DNA from: Planctomycetota bacterium
GTDB taxonomy: Bacteria > Planctomycetota > Phycisphaerae > WQYP01
Length of the DNA: 14,118 nucleotides
Direction: 5' to 3'
Assembly: GCA_021795535.1 (NCBI GenBank)
Contig: JAJYPG010000003.1
Span: forward strand, 1-14,118
Every line of letters begins with the position of its first letter. The first letter of the stretch is position 1. The position numbers and the translations under genes were made by a program. Below, piece after piece: positions 1 through 7,391 of the stretch. Below the pieces are notes generated by a model, which was given only the letters and a program-made list of their open reading frames with translations, was not told where the DNA came from and ran no database searches.

Positions 1-1
1 T

Positions 2-3000
2 GAATATGTAGAAAAATGGGCCGGTGGCGAGGGCCACTGTTGCCGCCTGCTGGTGGGTATGCAGAGGCTGCCGGAAGAAGAATTGCGCATCGCGCTGCGA
101 ATGCATGAGAACGCCGACCCGCTGGCGCAACTGGATACCGGGGAGTCAAAAAAGCTATTGCGGAAATTGGCGGAAAACTTTCGCCAGCAGTTGCAAATGG
201 GGGCACCGACCGAGGCGGATGAACGCGGCCTGCGCCGCCTGGCCGAGCAAATTCGGACGGGAAAGGTCGTGGTGAAACTGTTTTTGCGCTATCCGCTGCA
301 CGCCAAATTGTACCTCCTCCAACGGCCCGACGTGCTAAGCCCGAAACTTGGGTTTCTGGGCAGCAGCAACCTGACCATGGCTGGCTTGCGCGGGCAGGGT
401 GAACTGAATGTGGATATTACCGATGGCGACGCCTGGGATAAACTTTCCCGATGGTTTTCTGACCGCTGGCTCGACCGGTGGTGCCTGGACATTTCCACCC
501 AGCTTGCGGACATTATTGAATCAAGCTGGGCACGCCCGGTGCAGCCGCCGCCTTACCATATCTATTTGAAGATGGCCTATCACCTGGCGGCAGATGCCCG
601 GCTGGGCGAAGATGAATTTGACCTGCCGGACGATATGGGGAACAAACTTCTGGAATTTCAACGCAAGGCGGTGACACTTGCGCTGCGGAAAATAAGGACG
701 CAGAGAGGCGTTATGATCGGCGATGTGGTGGGGCTGGGAAAAACACTGGTGGGATCCGCCATTGCCAAGGCAATTCAGGAAGAAAAGAATCATGAGACGC
801 TGGTGATCTGCCCCCGAAATCTGGTGGAAATGTGGAAGAATTACCTGCACAACTACGAGATTCGCGGCGACGTGATGCCGCTAAGCCTGGTCGATCGCAA
901 ACTGAAGGATGAAAAACGCTTTCGCACAGTGCTGATCGACGAAAGCCACAATCTGCGGAACCGGGAAACCGCCAAATACAAGGCGGTGCGTGATTATATT
1001 GAACGCAATGAGAGCGATGTCATTCTGCTGACGGCCACACCCTATAACAAGGAATTGATGGACCTCTCCAGCCAGTTGCGGCTATTTCTGGCGGCCGAGG
1101 CACAACTCGGGGTAAGGCCGGAGAATTTTATCCGGCAGCATGGCATGGATATGCTTTCCGCACGCACGCAGGCGGATCCGCATACGATAGCCGCCTTTGA
1201 AAAGACCGATCTGCCCGAGGATTGGCGGCTGCTGATGGATCAATTTCTTGTACGCCGCACACGCGGATTTATCAAAAAGAATTATGCGAAGCTGGATGCG
1301 GCCAATGGACGCCAATACCTGCAATTTCATGATGGAAGAAAGTCTTATTTTCCTAAACGGGTGCTTCGCAGCGTAACCTTCGCGGTAGATGACAAAAATG
1401 CCGCCGACCAATACGCAAAAATGCACTCTGATGAAACCGTCCACGCAATCAACGGATTGCGCCTGCCACGGTATGGGCTGGGGAATTATGTCAAAGCCCC
1501 CTTGCATTGGCCGGACAGTTCAGAATCGCACCGCAAACTGGTGGACGACCTTTCGCGGGCGGGAAAACACCTGATCGGCTTTTGCCGTACCAGCTTTTTC
1601 AAACGCTTGGAAAGCAGTGGGGCCGCGTTTGAATTGACGGTTGAACGGCATATCCAGAGGGATAAGGCGGCCCTGTTTGCCCTCCAGCATAATCTGGACG
1701 TTGCCATTGGCTCATCAGATGCAACAATATTTGAAACCACAGTGGTGGATAACGACAGCCTGGTCGATGCCGTCGATGATACGCAGGAAAATGATATTGC
1801 CGGCAGTGACACACCGGATGAGATTGAAGCACTCTATACACGAATGCGGGACAACAAGGCCTTTCGATGGTTGCCGGCGGAATTTTTTGATGCCGCACTT
1901 GCGGCACATTTGCAGGAAGATATTGCCGCATTGGAACATATCCGCAAGCGCGTCGGCGACTGGAACCCGGCCAATGACGCCAAGCTTATGGAACTTATGA
2001 AGTTGCTGAAGCAGACCTATGTGCGGGAAAAGGTGCTCATTTTTACGCAGTTTGCGGATACCGCCAATTATCTGGAACGACAGCTAAACAGAGCGGGCGT
2101 GACCGCCCTGGCGGTGGTGACCGGGCAAAGCGAAAACCCCACAAAACTGGTGCAGCAGTTCAGCCCGGTAAGCAACGAAGTACGCTCGCGCATCGACACA
2201 GACGATGAATTACGCGCGCTCGTTAGTACCGACGTCCTTAGCGAAGGCCAGAATTTACAGGATTGCGCGGTGGTGGTGAATTTTGATCTGCCCTGGGCGC
2301 TGATTCGGCTGATTCAGCGGGTGGGACGGGTGGATCGCATCGGGCAGCAATCTCCGGAAATTCTGGTCCATAGCTTTCTACCGGCGGACGGGGTCGAACG
2401 CATTATTAGGCTGCATCAGAGAATCCGCCAAAGGCAGCGGCAGGAAGGGGAAATCATTGGATCAGATGAAATGTTTATAGAGGGGGACCCGGTGGAAAAT
2501 ACCGATATGTTCCACAATCTGTTTAATGAGAATTCCGCCATGCTGGAACGGGAGGATGAATCCGACGTGGATATTTCGTCCTACGCATCGGAAATTTGGC
2601 GCAAAGCAACGGAAAATGATCCGAAATTGGCGACCGCAATTGAATCGCTCCCCAACGTGGTCTATTCCACGCGGGAACATAAGCCCACCAACGGCCAGCC
2701 GGAAGGGGTTATTACGTTTACCCAAAATGCGTTGGGAAATAATTCGCTGATCTGGCTGGACAAGCAGGGGGAGATTGTGACAGAGGCGGCCAAAGAGATT
2801 TTGCGATCCGCCGAATGCGATCCGCAGACCCCGGCTGTGGAAAAGTTCCCCGATCATCACGAATTGGTGGGCAAAGCGCTGGCGATTGCGGCCAGAGATC
2901 AAAAAGCGGTTGGCGGCCAATTGGGCGGCTCGCGAAGCGTGCGGCGCAAGGTGTATGATTTGCTGACGGCCTACCACGCGAGCCTGGGCCATTCGCTCTT

Positions 3001-3229
3001 TAAGCCGCCCGAATTGGACCGGACGATCGATGAACTGTACCGCTATCCATTAAAGGATTCCGCACGGGAGCGACTGGGAAAACGCCTGCGGGAAAAGGTG
3101 GACAGTGATGCACTGGCGCGGCTGGTCATCGAATTGCGGGCGGAGAATGAATTGTGCAATGTGGTCGAGGAACCCGAGCAGGCCGACCCGCATATTATTT
3201 GTTCGCTGGGAATGCGCGGACATGGATAA
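2..3229 (+). CDS. PLD-like nuclease domain fused to SNF2/HepA-type helicase (5'-partial)
   Basis: The frame is open from base 2, and the residues before the GTG at 53 continue a PLD-type fold, so the true start lies left of the window. Numbering from that GTG, an HxK motif (H83, K85) and GSSNLT (103-108) mark a phospholipase D-like nuclease half-site. A superfamily 2 SNF2-like helicase follows: FQ at 202-203, Walker A GDVVGLGKT (223-231), DESH (296-299), TATP (327-330), FTQF (664-667), and motifs V/VI ending in QRVGRVDRIGQ (755-765). The last 260 residues have no domain I recognise. PLD-SNF2 fusions of about 1,000-1,100 residues are known mostly from defence or DNA-processing contexts; a role in cutting or remodelling foreign DNA is inference. 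It ends 163 bases before the convergent ispA-like gene. Codon use looks like that of its neighbours. Confidence 0.9.
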   Translation, partial: EYVEKWAGGEGHCCRLLVGMQRLPEEELRIALRMHENADPLAQLDTGESKKLLRKLAENFRQQLQMGAPTEADERGLRRLAEQIRTGKVVVKLFLRYPLHAKLYLLQRPDVLSPKLGFLGSSNLTMAGLRGQGELNVDITDGDAWDKLSRWFSDRWLDRWCLDISTQLADIIESSWARPVQPPPYHIYLKMAYHLAADARLGEDEFDLPDDMGNKLLEFQRKAVTLALRKIRTQRGVMIGDVVGLGKTLVGSAIAKAIQEEKNHETLVICPRNLVEMWKNYLHNYEIRGDVMPLSLVDRKLKDEKRFRTVLIDESHNLRNRETAKYKAVRDYIERNESDVILLTATPYNKELMDLSSQLRLFLAAEAQLGVRPENFIRQHGMDMLSARTQADPHTIAAFEKTDLPEDWRLLMDQFLVRRTRGFIKKNYAKLDAANGRQYLQFHDGRKSYFPKRVLRSVTFAVDDKNAADQYAKMHSDETVHAINGLRLPRYGLGNYVKAPLHWPDSSESHRKLVDDLSRAGKHLIGFCRTSFFKRLESSGAAFELTVERHIQRDKAALFALQHNLDVAIGSSDATIFETTVVDNDSLVDAVDDTQENDIAGSDTPDEIEALYTRMRDNKAFRWLPAEFFDAALAAHLQEDIAALEHIRKRVGDWNPANDAKLMELMKLLKQTYVREKVLIFTQFADTANYLERQLNRAGVTALAVVTGQSENPTKLVQQFSPVSNEVRSRIDTDDELRALVSTDVLSEGQNLQDCAVVVNFDLPWALIRLIQRVGRVDRIGQQSPEILVHSFLPADGVERIIRLHQRIRQRQRQEGEIIGSDEMFIEGDPVENTDMFHNLFNENSAMLEREDESDVDISSYASEIWRKATENDPKLATAIESLPNVVYSTREHKPTNGQPEGVITFTQNALGNNSLIWLDKQGEIVTEAAKEILRSAECDPQTPAVEKFPDHHELVGKALAIAARDQKAVGGQLGGSRSVRRKVYDLLTAYHASLGHSLFKPPELDRTIDELYRYPLKDSARERLGKRLREKVDSDALARLVIELRAENELCNVVEEPEQADPHIICSLGMRGHG

Positions 3230-3392
3230 AAATTGGATAAAGATAAATGGCTCTTCCGGTATTCGTATGTTCCCGTCGCAGCCATCGGCCATCTTCTGTA
3301 CTTTAAGTGGTTTTAGAACATTTCACGTCGCGCGGCGTTCCGAATTATTGATCATTGATCTGAGTGTTTTTGATCTTTGAAGCGAAGCGCCT

Positions 3393-4325
3393 TTATTTGT
3401 TCCGACCGGCCAGCATTTCCACTACGGCGGTCAGAGGGGCGGCACGCAGCCCAAATTGTCCCAGAATATCCCGCGCTGTTTCCTGCTGCCTTGCCAAGTG
3501 GCGACGCGTTTCCTCAATTCCCAGAAGACTCGGATAGGTTAGTTTGCCGATCACAGCATCCTTGCCCGTGCGTTTGCCCAACTGCTGGTCCGATGCGGTC
3601 ACATCAAGCAAATCATCCACAATTTGAAAGGCCAGTCCAATGGCATGACCCAGCGTGTCAATTTTACCCAGTGTTTCGCCATCAACTCCACCGGAAATGG
3701 CCCCCATGCGGCATGCCGCGTTAATCAGGGCTCCGGTTTTCAGTCGATGAATAAGCTGTAATTTTTCCAAACTGGCCACGGCGTTCGGGCGGGATTTTTC
3801 CTGTGGGTGGCAGGTGTCCAGAACCTGTCCGCCAATCATGCCACCCGGCCCGGTGGCCCGCGCCAGTTCCCCAATGAGTGAAACGGATTTTTGCGCATCG
3901 GGTACCCGCTCAGCGAGCAGTTCAAACGCGATCGTATTCATGGAATCGCCAGCCAGAATGGCCACGGCATCACCGTAAACCTTGTGATTGGTGGGCCTCC
4001 CGCGGCGCAGGTCGTCATTGTCCATGGCGGGCAGATCATCATGCACCAGCGAAAAACAATGGATCAATTCCAGCGCTCCCGCAGCTGGCAGGGCATCGCT
4101 GTCCGCACCGCCGACCGCCGCACAGGTCAGCATTGCCAGCGCGGGACGAATTCGTTTCCCAGGCCCGTACAGACTGTATTCAATCGATTCGCGCAGCAAG
4201 GGAGGAATGCCCGGTCGGCTTTGCAGAAATTCCTTCAGGAATGAATCGGTCCGTCGCGCCGCGGTTTTTATGATTTCCGCCACATCCATCGGGTTTGCTT
4301 CTTTGCTTTGCATGATTGTCGCCAT
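3393..4325 (-). CDS. ispA: Short-chain polyprenyl diphosphate synthase (farnesyl diphosphate synthase-like)
   Basis: This is a class I trans-isoprenyl diphosphate synthase, which condenses isopentenyl diphosphate with an allylic diphosphate using Mg2+ held by two aspartate-rich motifs. The 310 residues show GKRIRP (56-61), the first motif DDLPAMDNDD (96-105) followed by LRRGRP, GGQVLD (165-170), LKTGAL (195-200) and the second motif DDLLD (237-241). An aromatic F91 sits five residues before the first motif, as Tyr does in E. coli IspA, which favours a C15 product. A geranylgeranyl synthase remains possible. The ATG is only 3 bases past the trpA stop and has AGGA 9 bases upstream, inside the end of trpA; a second Met at residue 13 lacks a good ribosome site. 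It is probably translated with trpA in one operon. It would supply precursors for quinones, carrier lipids or a UbiA enzyme. Confidence 0.93.
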   Translation of the reverse strand: MATIMQSKEANPMDVAEIIKTAARRTDSFLKEFLQSRPGIPPLLRESIEYSLYGPGKRIRPALAMLTCAAVGGADSDALPAAGALELIHCFSLVHDDLPAMDNDDLRRGRPTNHKVYGDAVAILAGDSMNTIAFELLAERVPDAQKSVSLIGELARATGPGGMIGGQVLDTCHPQEKSRPNAVASLEKLQLIHRLKTGALINAACRMGAISGGVDGETLGKIDTLGHAIGLAFQIVDDLLDVTASDQQLGKRTGKDAVIGKLTYPSLLGIEETRRHLARQQETARDILGQFGLRAAPLTAVVEMLAGRNK

Positions 4326-4328
4326 CGT

Positions 4329-5153
4329 TTATTTTCCTGTTTCGCCGCTGGCCAGCGGTGCGGCCAGTGTGGAGGCCAATTCCGCCACGGCACGCACCAC
4401 ATCGGGTTTCTGACTGGAAAGTTCCCGCGTAATGCAGCGGATAAATGCACTTCCCACAATCACCCCCTCCACCAGACCGGCAAAGCTCCGCACCTGTTCA
4501 GGCTGGGAAATACCAAAGCCCACGCAAATCGGACGGTCCGTTACCGTGCGAAGTTGCGCTAAATTTGCCTGAATATCCGTTGGCAGGCTTGTGCGTTCGC
4601 CTGTTATTCCCGTTACCGAAAGGTAATACACAAAACCTGTGCATAAGGACGCTATTTTCGCCCGCCTGTCCGCCGTTGTTGTCGGTGCCACCAGCAGACT
4701 GCACGCCAGACCATGTGTTTGCAGTTCCGCCATCACCGCGGGCGCTTCTTCCAGGGTTACATCCGGCAGAATAAAACCATCAACGCCCGCTTCCGCCGCA
4801 GCTTTGGCCAGTTGCGGTGTGCCATAACGGAACATAATGCTGAAGCTGACCATCGCCATCAGCGGCAGATTGAATCCCGCGTCACGTGCCCGCCTCACTT
4901 CCTCCAGAATTTTTTCAACCGTGGCCCCTTTTTCCAGAGCCAGCCGATAACTTTCCTGAATCACCGGACCGTCGGCAATGGGATCGGAAAAGGGGAACCC
5001 AAGTTCCACCATGCCCGCGCCGGCCTTTTGCAGGGCCAGTAGCATGGGCACCAGTTTTGATAAATCCGGATAGCCTGCGGTGATAAACGGGCAAAGCAGT
5101 GTGCGGTTATTAAGCCGGGCTGATCCCAGCGTATTTTTCAAACGATCATTCAT
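4329..5153 (-). CDS. trpA: Tryptophan synthase alpha subunit
   Basis: TrpA cleaves indole-3-glycerol phosphate to indole and glyceraldehyde-3-phosphate, and passes indole to TrpB for tryptophan synthesis in the cytoplasm. The 274-residue length is normal for the family. Catalytic glutamate E50 lies in MVELGFPFSDP, and D61 lies in ADGPVIQ, matching Salmonella E49 and D60. The flexible loop SVTGITGERT and the phosphate-binding GFGIS and VGSA segments near the C-terminus are present. The stretch AMVSFSIMFRYG replaces the Y-x-N-P found in proteobacterial enzymes, and I associate that variant with planctomycetes. The ATG has a modest GGA 6 bases upstream and starts 17 bases after the preceding gene. 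No trpB or other trp gene is in the window, so the subunit is encoded apart from its partner, or the partner lies elsewhere. Confidence 0.96.
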   Translation of the reverse strand: MNDRLKNTLGSARLNNRTLLCPFITAGYPDLSKLVPMLLALQKAGAGMVELGFPFSDPIADGPVIQESYRLALEKGATVEKILEEVRRARDAGFNLPLMAMVSFSIMFRYGTPQLAKAAAEAGVDGFILPDVTLEEAPAVMAELQTHGLACSLLVAPTTTADRRAKIASLCTGFVYYLSVTGITGERTSLPTDIQANLAQLRTVTDRPICVGFGISQPEQVRSFAGLVEGVIVGSAFIRCITRELSSQKPDVVRAVAELASTLAAPLASGETGK

Positions 5154-5170
5154 AACTGTTCCATCTGGGC

Positions 5171-6586
5171 TTACTGATGCACCAGCGGATGGGCATAATA
5201 ACCAATCATGGCTAGAAATCTATTGGCGTTCAGAATGGGAATGGAGAAGCCCTGGGCTTTAGCCTCCAGTACATTGTATTGGCTCTGGGCCATATCTTGA
5301 AGCTGGGCCACGGAACTGCTGGCCTTGGTTTCGCTGGCGCCAAAATTCAGGCTGGGCTTTGCCGGCGGAGACCCAAGCACCAGGAAGTCGGTCTGGCTGG
5401 TGAGTTTTTTATCTACCACGCCACCCCATTGTTTAATCAAACTGACAATCTGCTCCCGTCCTTGCGCGGTGGGAACACCATTGCCATTCAGGTCAAAGTC
5501 GCCATATACCACAAAATGATATTTACGGTTCAGATCGCTGCTGAACACCGGATTGGCAATAAGATCGCCCGGGAAAAGAGCCTGTTTATCCGCGATGTGT
5601 GTAATCCGCGCCACGGAGGCATACGGTCCGACCTTGGTTACAACTATTGACGCCTTGCTGTTGGTGCCTTTCCCTACGCCAAGAAGCGGAGAATAGACCG
5701 CAAAGGTCTGCCCGATGCTCAAATGATCGTTGCTGCCAATGTTCAAATAGACCATATTGTTCACCGCGGAAACGCGCAGGATTTTTCCATCCGCCTGCGA
5801 GAGAATCGCGTTGGCACCCTGCGTGGGCGCCCGCAGTCCCTGAATCTGGTGTTGCAGGTTTTTCACGGTAAGGTCGCGCGAAACAAGCTCCTGTTGATAC
5901 TGCTGCTTAAGCACAACGTCCTTGCGAAGGTCTGTAACGAATTTGGTCTGCTGGGCGGATATCTGATTTTGCAGGGTTGTCGCCTGACCGGCAAGCTGCG
6001 TTTTGGCCGCATCAAGCTGGGCCGTCAGTGTGTCAATTCGCTTCCTGGCGTCGGCCAGTTTTTGATTCAGTGTGCCTGTGTCGCTGTGGAAAGTGCCCTG
6101 TGCATCAGTGAACTGCCGCTGGTAGTTCCGCCAGGCTTTCTTGTATTGCGCTTCCAGGCTCTGGGCCTGATCCAGTTGAGACTTGAGTTCCGACACCGCG
6201 GCCAGCAAATTTTTGCCGGACATTCCCGCCGTGTTCAGCGCGGTGGCAATTTCCCCGGTGGAACCGGTAAGGGCGGAAACTTTAACCGCGCTGGCATGTT
6301 GTGCACCAACAATGCTGAACTTCAAATCCGCAATTTGTCGTTGCAATTGGTGAATGACCGTTCGCGTGGCTGTTGCATTGGTCAGCATGTCGCGCACGGC
6401 GGGATTTTGCTCATCCCGGTACGATGCGATCTGCGCCAGACGCTGCTTCACACTATCTGTGCTTTGATCCGCCTTTCCCCAGGCGATATAAAATATCACC
6501 AGCCCCGCAGTGGAAAGAACCCATAGAAACACAAACGTGATCAGCGCGTAGGGGGGGGAATTGCGTCCCTGTCTTACAACTGCCAT
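5171..6586 (-). CDS. Membrane-anchored coiled-coil protein with C-terminal BRCT-like domain
   Basis: I do not recognise a named family for the whole protein. Numbered from the ATG at 6586, it has a short basic N-terminus, one membrane segment (about 14-36) and a long heptad-rich, Gln/Ala-rich coiled coil (about 41-250). A beta-rich domain (about 258-350) contains VYLNIGSNDHLSIGQ and LFPGDLIANPV. The segment 355-463 reads like a BRCT domain: FVVYGDFD, then REQIVSLIKQWGGVV with the GG pair at 388-389, TDFLVLG, and a last helix ending NRFLAMIGY. A positive N-terminus before a single span predicts that the coiled coil and BRCT-like part are outside the cytoplasm. Start choice: GGAGG lies 9 bases before this ATG, whereas the GTG at 6592 is only 3 bases from it. 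It is the first gene of the cluster with trpA and ispA. A run of eight C lies in codons 10-12. Confidence 0.82.
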   Translation of the reverse strand: MAVVRQGRNSPPYALITFVFLWVLSTAGLVIFYIAWGKADQSTDSVKQRLAQIASYRDEQNPAVRDMLTNATATRTVIHQLQRQIADLKFSIVGAQHASAVKVSALTGSTGEIATALNTAGMSGKNLLAAVSELKSQLDQAQSLEAQYKKAWRNYQRQFTDAQGTFHSDTGTLNQKLADARKRIDTLTAQLDAAKTQLAGQATTLQNQISAQQTKFVTDLRKDVVLKQQYQQELVSRDLTVKNLQHQIQGLRAPTQGANAILSQADGKILRVSAVNNMVYLNIGSNDHLSIGQTFAVYSPLLGVGKGTNSKASIVVTKVGPYASVARITHIADKQALFPGDLIANPVFSSDLNRKYHFVVYGDFDLNGNGVPTAQGREQIVSLIKQWGGVVDKKLTSQTDFLVLGSPPAKPSLNFGASETKASSSVAQLQDMAQSQYNVLEAKAQGFSIPILNANRFLAMIGYYAHPLVHQ

Positions 6587-6595
6587 AGCCACATG

Positions 6596-6600
6596 CCTCC
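6596..6600 (-). promoter_or_regulatory. Shine-Dalgarno GGAGG that decides the start of the 6586 gene
   Basis: On the minus strand GGAGG is followed by 9 bases and then the ATG at 6586. The upstream in-frame GTG at 6592 would leave only a 3-base gap, so the ATG is preferred. Confidence 0.7.
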
Positions 6601-6636
6601 GTAGCCAGCCAACACCATAAACATTCTACCAGACGA

Positions 6637-6652
6637 CCCGCCGACGGGCGGG
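6637..6652. repeat. GC-rich hairpin in the leader of the minus-strand operon
   Basis: CCCGCC and GGCGGG form a perfect 6-base-pair stem around the 4-base loop GACG. It lies about 50-65 bases upstream of the 6586 start, so it may be in the 5' leader of that mRNA. No T-tract follows on either strand, so a terminator is unlikely. Confidence 0.45.
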
Positions 6653-6663
6653 AGCCAATTATG

Positions 6664-6701
6664 ATTCAATGCTCAACAGTTGAATGATACTGGTCATTCA
6701 A
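6664..6701. repeat. Nested palindromes built on ATTCAA/TTGAAT
   Basis: ATTCAA (6664-6669), TTGAATGA (6680-6687) and TCATTCAA (6694-6701) alternate in orientation. The last two form a perfect 8-base inverted repeat around the 6-base loop TACTGG, and TCAACAGTTGA (6673-6683) is a perfect odd palindrome across the middle. The position, about 80-115 bases upstream of the minus-strand gene start, would suit an operator. No regulator is known, and mutually exclusive hairpins in RNA are an alternative. Confidence 0.45.
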
Positions 6702-6740
6702 CCTTTCTCCGTTCCAGCTCGTCTCTATACCGCCAAACCA

Positions 6741-6770
6741 TGTTCATCAGTGTTCATCGGCGTCCATCGG
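6741..6770. repeat. Three tandem 10-base imperfect repeats
   Basis: The units TGTTCATCAG, TGTTCATCGG and CGTCCATCGG follow each other without gaps. Read on the other strand they give a GATGAACRC-type pattern of the kind I recall as dispersed intergenic repeats in many environmental bacterial genomes. No coding function is apparent. Confidence 0.5.
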
Positions 6771-7064
6771 ACCGCCGCGAATCCCGCCCAAGCCTTCCTT
6801 ATATTGCGTGAATATCGCCTGCCGGAGTGCAATGGTCAAGGGGACGAACCACGCTATCCCGGAATTCTAACCGTAATATCCGTCGTCCGCACCTCCCTGA
6901 GACCCGCAACGGGTTGAGTTGCATGGGTTTTGTCCCACTTTCCCATATCCACACCTCGCCGAGAAATGTCCGCTATTTGGTGGTGGGGGGGGAGCCGAGT
7001 TAAATATGCCCCGCACGCCGACTATTGATGATCCTTTTGCCAAACGACGAAATCCGGTTTTTTT

Positions 7065-7123
7065 GTAGTGTAGGTCTCCAGACCTGCACATATCTGGCGT
7101 GCAGGTTTGGACACCTGCACTAC
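7065..7123. repeat. REP/BIME-like inverted repeat
   Basis: Two 25-base arms (7065-7089 and 7099-7123) are inverted copies differing at 3 positions, separated by 9 bases. Each arm is itself a small hairpin: AGGTCT-CC-AGACCT on the left and GCAGGT/ACCTGC on the right. Paired, outward-ending palindromes with GTAG at both tips are the layout of bacterial interspersed mosaic elements mobilised by REP-associated transposases (RAYT/TnpA-REP). No transposase gene is in the window. Confidence 0.65.
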
Positions 7124-7311
7124 TCTTTGTCAGAACAAATGTACCATCGATAGCCGCATACGGTATAAGTCAGCCAGGCAGGTCGCCCGGCGGGAATTTT
7201 ATGAAAATTGGTTTCCCGAAAAAGTTCATCCTATAAAACCTGGAAAATAAGCGGAATTCTCAATTTTGAGTCCTTTTTTCACCTTTTTTTCAAGAATTAT
7301 TCAAGTTTTAT

Positions 7312-7339
7312 TTGGCCAACGATTTTTTCATGCTATAAT
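7312..7339 (+). promoter_or_regulatory. Sigma-70-like promoter for the first PEP-CTERM gene
   Basis: A perfect -10 TATAAT (7334-7339) lies 16 bases after TTGGCC (7312-7317), which matches four of six -35 consensus bases. AT-rich sequence with T-tracts precedes it, as an UP element might. Transcription would begin near 7346, leaving a leader of about 200 bases before the ATG at 7546. A weaker pair, TTGGTT and TATAAA (7208-7237, 18-base spacing), lies further upstream. Confidence 0.6.
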
Positions 7340-7364
7340 GCGGCATGTCGGAAGAGGTTTAACT

Positions 7365-7391
7365 ATGTCTCTTTTCGGGTTTGAAGGGTAG
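7365..7391 (+). CDS. Possible leader mini-ORF of 8 codons
   Basis: ATG at 7365 opens MSLFGFEG and then a TAG stop. AGAGG lies 7 bases upstream, so ribosome entry is plausible, and the ORF begins about 20 bases after the predicted transcript start. It overlaps a possible stem (CTCT/AGAG plus TTTC/GAAG with a 3-base bulge). It could act as an upstream ORF controlling the PEP-CTERM gene, or it could be chance. Confidence 0.2.
   Translation: MSLFGFEG

Noticed and set aside
2462..2992. Open frame of 176 codons on the minus strand
   Set aside because: It is fully antisense to the helicase C-terminal region and lacks any family signature.
3347..3378. Cluster of three GATC sites between the helicase and ispA-like genes
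   Set aside because: Three sites in about 30 bases can arise by chance in an AT-rich spacer, and nothing suggests an origin or methylation-controlled site.
5723..6526. Open frame of 267 codons on the plus strand
   Set aside because: It is antisense to the coiled-coil gene, has no ribosome site or recognisable domain, and its composition is that of a shadow frame.
6684..7091. Small open frames in the long spacer (6684-6917 plus, 6867-7091 minus)
   Set aside because: They have no ribosome site or conserved motif and cross repeats and G-runs; they look like random open frames.
7065..7123. CRISPR repeat pair
   Set aside because: The two copies are inverted and only 9 bases apart, with no regular spacers, so this is a palindromic doublet and not an array.
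7249..7280. CTCAATTTTGAG palindrome followed by T-tracts as a terminator
   Set aside because: The stem is only five AT-rich pairs, and no plus-strand gene lies upstream to be terminated; the T-tracts fit an AT-rich promoter-upstream region better.
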